A stretch of DNA of 61,854 nucleotides, taken from NCBI GenBank assembly GCA_018654255.1, contig JABILX010000005.1:1-61854 (forward strand). The letters run 5' to 3'. A program made the translations under genes and the position numbers. Each line of letters begins with the position of its first letter. Positions within the stretch are counted from its first letter, which is position 1. The DNA comes from Candidatus Peregrinibacteria bacterium. Lineage in GTDB: Bacteria; Patescibacteriota; Gracilibacteria; UBA1369; LOWO2-01-FULL-3. The notes below the pieces were generated by a model that had not been told where the DNA came from, searched no databases, and worked only from the letters and a program-made list of their open reading frames with translations. Shown here in pieces: positions 45,404 to 52,871 of this stretch.

Positions 45404-47902
45404 TTAAGATGTAGCTGATTTGTGTCCTTTGGAGTAATTCCTTATACCTGATCCTGTCACTCCGTATTTTGATCTTAGTTCTTGTGGGGTTTCTACTTTG
45501 ATGCCTTTGCTGCGTGCGTATTTTATGACCGCTGTGAAGTAATCCCATTCAGTTCCGAAGTAGCTATAACGTAGCCCTACCATCTTAAAGGCCTCACCTA
45601 CTGACTTTGCATACCCAGCAGCTAACAGCCCGCCTGCTAACCCAGTTCTTGCTCTGTGCGTTCCGTATCTGCAGTGAATGTGGATTGATTTTCCTTGTCT
45701 TAAATATGAAGCTATTTTGTTGAATAATGTGACTGATCTAGCCTCGTATTTATCAGGCATATATCCTCTATAATGCTCTAGGCCTACTGCTTGTGCTGCT
45801 CTTTTTGTTTCTTTATGTCCAGATAAACTAATTATAGCTTGTATACCTCTTTCTTTTAGTTTTTTTGCTTGGCTGTTTGCTCGGGATTGACTTGCTGTAA
45901 TATGTTTTTTTGCACTTGTTGTAACCCCTAACCTTCCTGAGGTTGAGATTTGTATTTTGCCTTTTGATGTTGTTAAATTTCTTTGAAAATAGTTAAATGG
46001 CCTCCCTGCGTTTCCTGATTTTGGATGTTTTGGAACATAGTCATCTGCTGAGACGAACTCTGGCGGTGCTGGTTCCGGAGTTTTTTCAGCGACAGCCTTT
46101 TCGGTAGGCTTAGGTTCTACTGCAGGTGCTGATTCTGGAGTTGCTTCTAATGTGTTCCAAGCTAGATCGTGCTGTAATTGTGGAATTGGATCTTCGAAGC
46201 CTGATTCTGCCGTTCGGAAATAGACATTTTTGATTGCTCCTGTTTCCTTGTCGATATCCACTACGGCCGCAGATCTGACTGACATTAATCTCCCTTTCTT
46301 CAGACCAGAGTAGTTCATTCCCATTCCGCCTGGGTTGAGATAATTTCCTATAACGTGAGAGAAATGTGTGTGTCCGCTCAGTATATAGAAAGGTCGCCCA
46401 TTGTTTTCTATATTTTCTTTTGCAATTTTTTGGATTTCTTTGAAGTTTCCCAGAATACTTTTTCCACTTCTTTCGTTGAGCCCGCGTCCAAATGCGTCCT
46501 GAAAGGGCGGAATGTGATTTACCAAATAGACTGCTCCTTTTGCTTCTTTGGATTTCTTTCTGAAAAATTCTGTTTGTTTTTTTGAAACTGATCTACTCCC
46601 TATCCAGTTTAAGACTACAAAAGTTGCATTACCAAATGTGAAACTATATGCGCTCTTATTTCCTTCAAATTCCGGAAGCTTGTCCTTGTATAGATCCTGC
46701 ATGTAATCTGTTTTTCCGTTAGAGTTGTCATCATGATTTCCCAACGCTAATGCAAAAGGAAGATCTCTAAATTGTTGAAATTCTCCTTTGACTTTTTTCA
46801 GCATTTTTTTGTAATTTCTACCAAGATCATAAATGTGATCCCCGACTCCTATAGCAAAATCCGCTTCCCATTCTGGACATTTTTTTTGGAGTTGTTTTAG
46901 GTTAAGTTGGTCTGTATTTCTTCCTTTTTTTGCGTCTGTATCGCCAAACACCACCAGTCTTATTGTTCCTGCTTCTTTTTTTGGTATTTCTTTTGTTAGC
47001 GGGGTTTCTGGGATTTCAGAAACTTTGCTTGGGTTTAATTTCCTTTTTATATTGTCTATGTGGGCTTTGTATTCTGCTGCTATGGAAGCCGGCATTTTAG
47101 CGACTGCTTCCGCAGGAGCTGCTGTCCGGGCTGCAGGAGGAGCTACAGACTCAGCCACTGCTCCTGCATAATCACTTGTAGGCGATCTGCGTCTGCGTGA
47201 AGGACTGCGTGCTGGCCTCACTGTTTCGATTTGCACCTTTGATTCTGGTGCTTTTGATTCTTTAACTTTTTGCTCTTTCACTTTTGATTTTAGTGCCTTT
47301 GCGACGGCTTTTGTTTGTTTTTTACGATTTTTTTTCGTTGCTTTTCGTATTTGCTTTTTCATTATTTCAAGAATCTCTTCTTTAGATTTGCCATCTATGT
47401 CTTCTGGTCTGATTTTCACTGTCGCTATTCCCTGATTTGGAAGTTCCAAAAGGGTTAATTCCCCTTTTTCGTCCTGGTAATAATAGTCAATATTTCCGTT
47501 AACATCCTTGCGTTCAACAATTTGTGCTTTTGCTCCATCTACACTGATTGAAAATTTCTTTACGTCTGGAGTTAGAATGTCTTTTGCTGTTAGACGCTTG
47601 TTGTCCGGTCCTAATGGAATTTTTTCTAAATCGATTTCCATTTTCACTGTTCCTTTTCCGATGGCTTCTTTTATAACTTTTACTGTTTTTGTTATTTTTG
47701 ACAATACTTTTGCCGCTTTGAATAGAATATCTTTTGAGCTTATTTTTGTGCTTGGTTTATGTTTTTCTTTTAAAGCTTCCACCAAAACTGCTCCGAATAC
47801 ACTTTTTGCAATTTTTGGAGAATTAGTTTTCAGGGATTGTTGAAGCCCAGGCTTTTCAGCCTTTACTTCTTTACCTTCTGTTTTTGCTTTCTCGTTGGGC
47901 AT
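45404..47902 (-). CDS. fusion of metallophosphatase and dual-specificity phosphatase
   Basis: An 832-residue protein. Residues 1-300 are basic and partly coiled-coil. Residues about 315-590 are a calcineurin-like phosphoesterase: FGDTDAKKG, GVGDHIYD, ALGNHDD, VNHIPP and SGHTHFSH. Residues about 665-800 are a Cys-based phosphatase of the dual-specificity type with HCRYGTHRARTG (CX5R intact). Two unrelated phosphatase folds in one chain is unusual. There is no signal peptide or membrane helix. It is read with the SLT gene. Confidence 0.78.
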   Translation of the reverse strand: MPNEKAKTEGKEVKAEKPGLQQSLKTNSPKIAKSVFGAVLVEALKEKHKPSTKISSKDILFKAAKVLSKITKTVKVIKEAIGKGTVKMEIDLEKIPLGPDNKRLTAKDILTPDVKKFSISVDGAKAQIVERKDVNGNIDYYYQDEKGELTLLELPNQGIATVKIRPEDIDGKSKEEILEIMKKQIRKATKKNRKKQTKAVAKALKSKVKEQKVKESKAPESKVQIETVRPARSPSRRRRSPTSDYAGAVAESVAPPAARTAAPAEAVAKMPASIAAEYKAHIDNIKRKLNPSKVSEIPETPLTKEIPKKEAGTIRLVVFGDTDAKKGRNTDQLNLKQLQKKCPEWEADFAIGVGDHIYDLGRNYKKMLKKVKGEFQQFRDLPFALALGNHDDNSNGKTDYMQDLYKDKLPEFEGNKSAYSFTFGNATFVVLNWIGSRSVSKKQTEFFRKKSKEAKGAVYLVNHIPPFQDAFGRGLNERSGKSILGNFKEIQKIAKENIENNGRPFYILSGHTHFSHVIGNYLNPGGMGMNYSGLKKGRLMSVRSAAVVDIDKETGAIKNVYFRTAESGFEDPIPQLQHDLAWNTLEATPESAPAVEPKPTEKAVAEKTPEPAPPEFVSADDYVPKHPKSGNAGRPFNYFQRNLTTSKGKIQISTSGRLGVTTSAKKHITASQSRANSQAKKLKERGIQAIISLSGHKETKRAAQAVGLEHYRGYMPDKYEARSVTLFNKIASYLRQGKSIHIHCRYGTHRARTGLAGGLLAAGYAKSVGEAFKMVGLRYSYFGTEWDYFTAVIKYARSKGIKVETPQELRSKYGVTGSGIRNYSKGHKSATS

Positions 47903-47963
47903 TATTTCATTAATTAATCCTTGTATTATACCATTTCTACGTTAATTCTTCAATTCCTAAGAG

Positions 47964-47991
47964 TTGAGTATTTGTAGGATTTTCGTAAAAT
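47964..47991 (+). promoter_or_regulatory. promoter of the sigma-4-like gene (leaderless)
   Basis: TTGAGT (47964-47969), 16 bases, TAAAAT (47986-47991), then seven bases to ATG at 47999. Transcription should begin at the start codon. Confidence 0.7.
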
Positions 47992-47998
47992 CCAGAGC

Positions 47999-48340
47999 AT
48001 GAATGAATCGCGACCCAGGACAAGAGAGGAGTGTAAAAATGATGTGCGCCCATGCCCTTGGGTTGGTTGTGGATTTCATCTTTATTTGGATGTAGATGAT
48101 AATGGTGGAATAATTTTCAATCATGAAAACACTGTTTTTAATGATGATGATCTCGAAGATCCTGATTTGAGAAAAATGGTTCAAACTTGTGTTTTAGATA
48201 TCGCTGACAAAGTTAAGGATGGTCTTACTTTTTGTGAAATAGCTGAGTATCTTGGTTGTACTGTGAAAAAAGTGAAGGAAATTTTGGATAGTTGTATAGG
48301 AAAGATCGACGACGGTGGCGAAGAATTGATGGATAATTGA
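47999..48340 (+). CDS. sigma-70 region-4-like HTH protein
   Basis: A 113-residue protein. RPCPWVGCGFHLYLDVDDNG (about 17-36) is a motif I associate with small regulatory proteins of deltaproteobacteria; the C-terminal part (TFCEIAEYLGCTVKKVKEIL, about 79-98) reads as a helix-turn-helix like sigma-70 region 4. It lacks the other sigma regions, so it is probably a regulator. The Cys residues could bind a metal. Confidence 0.6.
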   Translation: MNESRPRTREECKNDVRPCPWVGCGFHLYLDVDDNGGIIFNHENTVFNDDDLEDPDLRKMVQTCVLDIADKVKDGLTFCEIAEYLGCTVKKVKEILDSCIGKIDDGGEELMDN

Positions 48341-48389
48341 AACTCTACAAGGCTTGTGTTATGATGTTTTCCTTTTTTAATCTATCGAC

Positions 48390-49049
48390 ATGGGCAGAGG
48401 TTCAAAATACAAAGGTCCTGAATTGCCCTTTGGGCAGCCTAAAAAAGCTCCCGAGACTGTTCCTGCTGTCGAACCTGTTTGTGAGGAGCAACCTTCCTGT
48501 GAGGATGGCTTTGATAGTAAAACCTATACCCTCAGGGTTGATGAAGGTCTTGTTTTTTTGACTGCACCTGTGAAGTTGGCGGTTTTGGAGGCTGTTGGAT
48601 TGGATGAATGGCCTGAAAGACCTCTGGAGATAGTTGGTTCTAAGATGATGATTGTAAGAGATCTTATCCGTGATTGTTTTCCTGGTTTTGATGTTGTTGA
48701 GATTGATGAGGTAGATCGTTTGGTAACTGGTGACCCAGAGGCTGCGATAATAAAGGATCCTAATCCTGAAGAAGAGCAATCTCTTGGATGGGGGGTTTTT
48801 GCCGCTATGGCTCAGGATATTTATAAAATTATACAGAGAGTAAATCAAATTCCTGGCATTAGGCCTGAGAGACACAAGATTTATTTTAAAAAAACATCTC
48901 CTGGAAATTATGTTTTTGGATATAGAGGCGAGACCATTCCTTGGAGGCGTCCTGATGGCTCTTTTTCTTTGAAAAGTCTACAGGATTTCGTGATGTTTAT
49001 AAGGGAAGTGGAGGAAGAAAAGCAATTTAATCTTGAGGTTGAGCCCTAA
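48390..49049 (+). CDS. unrecognised 219-residue protein
   Basis: A soluble protein with a Pro/Glu-rich N-terminus and a mixed alpha/beta body (about 45-210). No motif recognised. It begins 49 bases after the HTH gene and overlaps the DedA gene by 23 bases at the 3' end. Confidence 0.45.
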   Translation: MGRGSKYKGPELPFGQPKKAPETVPAVEPVCEEQPSCEDGFDSKTYTLRVDEGLVFLTAPVKLAVLEAVGLDEWPERPLEIVGSKMMIVRDLIRDCFPGFDVVEIDEVDRLVTGDPEAAIIKDPNPEEEQSLGWGVFAAMAQDIYKIIQRVNQIPGIRPERHKIYFKKTSPGNYVFGYRGETIPWRRPDGSFSLKSLQDFVMFIREVEEEKQFNLEVEP

Positions 49050-49731
49050 GCTTTTTTACTGAAAATTGAACTCCCATGACAAAGATCCAGAAGACCATTA
49101 TTATGAGGAGATTCTGGAAATTTATTAGTGAAACTATTTTTTCGCCTGCGACGTAGACTAGGATTAACCAAAGAGTTGCCCAGAATGCGAATGCTGCTAG
49201 TGAGTATTTTATAAATGTTTTTGTTTTGATTTGAAGTATACCTGCTGCTGTTGCTGTAAGAGAGCCAACGTGGGGGTGGGCGTAGCTGATCATTAGAATT
49301 TTTAATCCGTGTTTCTCTATACGTTTGCGCATTCTATCTATTTCTTTTTCTAAACCAAGTTTGAGAAAAATTTTGTGCCAACCGTATTTGCCCATATAGA
49401 AATTGACGATAGCCATTAGAAATAGGCCTGTCATTATCAAAGCTACTGTAATTGCGATGCTCTGAGCACCTTGTACTGCGAACAACGTTCCCATCACCAC
49501 TACTATCGATCCTGGAAAGAACCAGTTGATTAGCAAAAACCCTTCTGCGAGAGCTGCAACAAAAACTACCCAATAACCATGTATTTCATATTGAGCCTGT
49601 GCGAAAACTAGAATTTCATTGTATGTTGGGAGGTCGAGCGCTTGGTATATTAAAAGGAATATTCCTAATAGTAGGAGAAGTGTAATCGGGAAGGCTGCGT
49701 ATAATGTGAATTCTCTGAGGTTTTTTGTCAT
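49027..49731 (-). CDS. DedA/VTT-family membrane protein
   Basis: A 234-residue membrane protein with about five hydrophobic helices and the DedA core: an acidic residue in EGFLLINWFFPGS, and two re-entrant-like segments around GSIVVVMG and SYAHPHVGSLTATAAGI. DedA proteins move undecaprenyl phosphate or phosphatidylethanolamine. ATGA overlap links its start to the stop of the upstream lipoprotein gene. Confidence 0.85.
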   Translation of the reverse strand: MTKNLREFTLYAAFPITLLLLLGIFLLIYQALDLPTYNEILVFAQAQYEIHGYWVVFVAALAEGFLLINWFFPGSIVVVMGTLFAVQGAQSIAITVALIMTGLFLMAIVNFYMGKYGWHKIFLKLGLEKEIDRMRKRIEKHGLKILMISYAHPHVGSLTATAAGILQIKTKTFIKYSLAAFAFWATLWLILVYVAGEKIVSLINFQNLLIIMVFWIFVMGVQFSVKKLRAQPQD

Positions 49732-50195
49732 TTTGTTAACGTTCCTTCAAGGATATGTTTGTCAGGAGCCGGATCTCCGTCGTTTGGTTCGAGCGTCAGT
49801 ACATAAAAATCGTGGTCTCTCAGGTCTCCATCTGCCGTAAAAGTGTTTGTGTGTGTTCCGTCTATTAATTCTGTTTTGCCTGTACTGAGTACTGAGGTTG
49901 GGCTTTTTCTCACGATCCATCCTTCATAAAAATCTCCGTTTTCTGTTGCTGGTAGGTTCGTGAAAGTTGCATGAAGCATGTATGTATTTATTTCTGCGTC
50001 GAATTTTGCCGATGCTTCTCCGTATGATTCTCCACCTGAGACATCTTTGAGTGATGCTGTGTACTCGTATTCTTCACTGATTAATTCTGATTCATGTGAT
50101 GGCTCTGGTTCATGTATGTTTTCCGAAGCAGTTTTTAGAGAGCATGCAGTTAGGACTATCAGTGAAATTGATAGTGTTGTGATTACTAATTTCAT
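49728..50195 (-). CDS. lipoprotein with anti-sigma-K-like extracellular domain
   Basis: A 155-residue predicted lipoprotein (lipobox LTAC, Cys at about 17 from the chosen start). The mature part YTASLKDVSGGESYGEASAKF and ATFTNLPATENGDFYEGWIV resembles the RskA-type extracytoplasmic domain or small CopC-like sandwiches. The ATG at 50195 is preferred because TAACC (50204-50208) lies eight bases upstream; a longer reading would add 31 residues. It is coupled to the DedA gene. Confidence 0.65.
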   Translation of the reverse strand: MKLVITTLSISLIVLTACSLKTASENIHEPEPSHESELISEEYEYTASLKDVSGGESYGEASAKFDAEINTYMLHATFTNLPATENGDFYEGWIVRKSPTSVLSTGKTELIDGTHTNTFTADGDLRDHDFYVLTLEPNDGDPAPDKHILEGTLTK

Positions 50196-50233
50196 AAGAT
50201 GAGGGTTATTTTTCTTATGAGAGTCTAACACAA

Positions 50234-50263
50234 TTGATCTATTTTTACATTTAGAAGTATAAT
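50234..50263 (+). promoter_or_regulatory. promoter of the bPH membrane protein (leaderless)
   Basis: TTGATC (50234-50239), 18 bases, TATAAT (50258-50263), then six bases to ATG at 50270. Confidence 0.7.
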
Positions 50264-50269
50264 GAACCC

Positions 50270-50707
50270 ATGCCTTACAAACACACACAGATCGGATACT
50301 TGATGATAGTGGTTTTGATTGCTATCGTTTTGTATTTTGGAGGGATTTTGATGATAGCTGAGCCTGAGCCTGCTTTGATTCCTGTCTTGTCTATTGTCGT
50401 GCTTATTCTTGCTTCTTTCCTCACTCTTACAGTTTGGATTGATGGAAGTGAGTTGAAGATTAAGTTTGGGTATGGGTTGTTTAGCAAACGTTTTGCTTTG
50501 AGTGAAATTGCTTCAGCAAAAGCTGTAAAGAATCGTTGGTATAATGGTTGGGGAATCAGGTTTTGGTGGAAGCCTCGTATGATGATTTTCAATGTATCTG
50601 GCTTTGATGCGGTTGAGATAAAGATGAAGAATGGGAAGATATATAGAATAGGAACAGATGAGCCTGAGAAGTTTGTGAATGCAATTAAACAGATGGTTCG
50701 TGGATGA
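50270..50707 (+). CDS. membrane protein with bacterial PH-like domain
   Basis: A 145-residue protein with two N-terminal hydrophobic helices (about 11-30 and 36-55) and a C-terminal bacterial PH-like beta barrel (WIDGSELKIKFGYGLF to MKNGKIYRIGTDEPEKFVNAI). Such proteins occur in bacterial membranes; specific function unknown. Three bases out of frame there is no other start. Confidence 0.7.
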   Translation: MPYKHTQIGYLMIVVLIAIVLYFGGILMIAEPEPALIPVLSIVVLILASFLTLTVWIDGSELKIKFGYGLFSKRFALSEIASAKAVKNRWYNGWGIRFWWKPRMMIFNVSGFDAVEIKMKNGKIYRIGTDEPEKFVNAIKQMVRG

Positions 50708-50728
50708 GGGGTTCAGTTTTTGTGAGTT

Positions 50729-51391
50729 TTACTCCTCTGGATCCACTTCTTCAACTATTTGCATTGCGTTTCTTCTTGTTTCCACATCATCTGCTCGAGC
50801 ATCTTCGGCCTTTTTTCTTACGCCATCACTTATCTCTTCTGGGATTCCAGCTACGATCTGACATCTTCTTACCCCTTCTTTAGTCCGAAAAGCTGCTCTA
50901 TCTAATATTTGATCCAAAAAGGCTAGAATTTCCTCGTAAGAACTTTCTGCTGGATCGATACTTTCTCCAAAACTTCTAGGTCCATGACCAAATCCTTCAA
51001 GTTGGAAGGGAACTATTCCACCGAAAGAGTTCATCGCTGCATCTGGATAGTGCATTAAACGAAAGTCTGGGAATCCTCTTGCTTCGAGTGCTTTATAAAG
51101 CTTTGGCATACCTACTGCTATCGTATATTTCTGTGCGTCAGACATTCTCTCAGGATATTTGGTAATTAATGTATTGTTGCTTATTGTGTGGGACCGACTA
51201 AAAATACTTGGCTCATGTACATCTTCTTCTGCAAAATTTTCTAGATTATCAACCCTGGTTGTTCCCGCATCAAGCTTTCCGCAACGCCTAGTCAATTCTT
51301 CGAATAGCTCTACCCCGCGTTGAAGCTCGGGAGAGATTTCCTTAGGGTCAGGGACACTTGTTAGATTAGGTTTATGTTTGTCATTACTCAT
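50729..51391 (-). CDS. unrecognised 220-residue protein
   Basis: A soluble protein with a charged disordered start and a helical C-terminus ending in an acidic tail (VETRRNAMQIVEEVDPEE). No motif recognised. It converges with the bPH gene and follows the phospholipase D-like gene by 13 bases. Confidence 0.45.
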   Translation of the reverse strand: MSNDKHKPNLTSVPDPKEISPELQRGVELFEELTRRCGKLDAGTTRVDNLENFAEEDVHEPSIFSRSHTISNNTLITKYPERMSDAQKYTIAVGMPKLYKALEARGFPDFRLMHYPDAAMNSFGGIVPFQLEGFGHGPRSFGESIDPAESSYEEILAFLDQILDRAAFRTKEGVRRCQIVAGIPEEISDGVRKKAEDARADDVETRRNAMQIVEEVDPEE

Positions 51392-51404
51392 AGTTTTATT
51401 TTAA

Positions 51405-52790
51405 TTATATCCTCCCAATTGCATATTCTAGCCAGGCTTTGAGGGACTGAAATTTTAGTCTTTTTTTACTTGTTACTTTTTGAGAAATTTTTGCGTCTGC
51501 CTTTAAAGTTTTTTTGAATTTTTTTGTAAATTTACAATCTGCGTCATTTACCAAAACATTTGTTTCTTTCAATTCATGTAAGGCTCCGAAATTCAAATTT
51601 GCCGACCCAAGAAAGGAGACTTTGTCGTCTATGAGGATTGCTTTCGAATGCATGGCTTTTGGGTATAAGAGAACCTCTATTTTTCCACCTGTAGCTTCGA
51701 GGAGTTTCGCAGCTATCATCTTGTTCAAATCGTCCTGAAGATTTGATTTTTTTGGGATTATCAATTCAACTTTCACACCTTTCTTTGCAATTTCTATTAG
51801 TTTGTCATTGATAGACTGTTCCCCCATGTAGGCAACTTCTAGTACTACTTTTTTCTGTGCTTTATCAAGCAGTTCCAATAGTTTTTTTACGATCTCAAAT
51901 TGTTTTTTCTTTCCATTCAAAACATTGATTGAAAATTCGAATGAGGACCCGTAATCAAAGTCATCCACGTCATTTCCTTGGAGACGTTTCTTGAATTTTT
52001 GTACTAAAGCGCGACTTTCCATGTTTACCATGAAATCGTGTCTTGCTTTTTTAGGGTTGGTATTGCTGTGGTATTCATCCCCTATATTCATCCCTCCAGT
52101 CATAAAAATCTTATCATCAAAAATATAATATTTTGAATGATCGTTTAGATTCTCATCCTTCATCACGGTTACATTTTTGTGAGTGCATAACTTGTCGGAT
52201 ATCTTGAAATTTTTTATCTTTTGCTTATTCGGTTCTTTGTAGACCATTGCTATAAGCTTTGATATCGACTTGAGCTTAAATCCGCTGTTGGACTCAAAAA
52301 AACCTCTTCCTCCATACCCCCCAGCTTCAAATACGCTGCCCAGAGCATCTTTTCTAATTTCAATTTTAACTCCCCTCTTAGCAGCTTTTAATAGAGCTTT
52401 GCCAATTTTGTTTCCAATCTGATCGTTTTTCCATATGAACATTTGAATCAAAATACTCTTTTTGGTTTCATTGATATTTTTTATAATTCTCGAGAAAACT
52501 TCTTCTCCATCCACAAGTAATTCTATTGTGTTCGAAAATTCATTATCTTTTTTGTGTTTTTTTATATGTATATTGTTTGGCAAAATTTTCTTCAATTTTT
52601 TCCTAAGCTTATCGTCGAAAAAAGACAAATACCGATCTTCCAGCCTCACTGTTTGCTTGTATATTTTTTTGAGAAGACTCTTTACTTTTCTTTTTTTCAA
52701 ACGTTTCCTAGATACGAGATCACGGATACGTTCTATGTTATCGAAAAGGGTTTCTTTTTTGTGTTTTTGTTTGTTTTTTGAAACTGACAT
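51405..52790 (-). CDS. cls: phospholipase D superfamily, cardiolipin synthase-like
   Basis: A 461-residue protein with two HxK motifs: HSKYYIFDDKIFMTGGMNIGDEY (about 210-232) and MHSKAILIDDKVSFLGSANLNF (about 385-406), the pair that forms the active site. The N-terminal ~65 residues are Lys-rich, and no membrane helix is obvious, unlike many Cls proteins. It may make cardiolipin or act as a nuclease. The ATG at 52790 is preferred; TATAAT lies just upstream of the earlier ATG at 52814. Confidence 0.78.
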   Translation of the reverse strand: MSVSKNKQKHKKETLFDNIERIRDLVSRKRLKKRKVKSLLKKIYKQTVRLEDRYLSFFDDKLRKKLKKILPNNIHIKKHKKDNEFSNTIELLVDGEEVFSRIIKNINETKKSILIQMFIWKNDQIGNKIGKALLKAAKRGVKIEIRKDALGSVFEAGGYGGRGFFESNSGFKLKSISKLIAMVYKEPNKQKIKNFKISDKLCTHKNVTVMKDENLNDHSKYYIFDDKIFMTGGMNIGDEYHSNTNPKKARHDFMVNMESRALVQKFKKRLQGNDVDDFDYGSSFEFSINVLNGKKKQFEIVKKLLELLDKAQKKVVLEVAYMGEQSINDKLIEIAKKGVKVELIIPKKSNLQDDLNKMIAAKLLEATGGKIEVLLYPKAMHSKAILIDDKVSFLGSANLNFGALHELKETNVLVNDADCKFTKKFKKTLKADAKISQKVTSKKRLKFQSLKAWLEYAIGRI

Positions 52791-52871
52791 ATGATTTTTT
52801 ATTCGGTTCTTCATTGTATTATACGTCTTTTTTGGACTTTCGTCAACGGAGCGGTGCTTAAATCTTAAAGT

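Noticed and set aside
47905-47935. Shine-Dalgarno AAGGA before the double-phosphatase gene
   Set aside because: It lies too far from the ATG at 47902 (about 17 bases) and is the only case; treated as chance.
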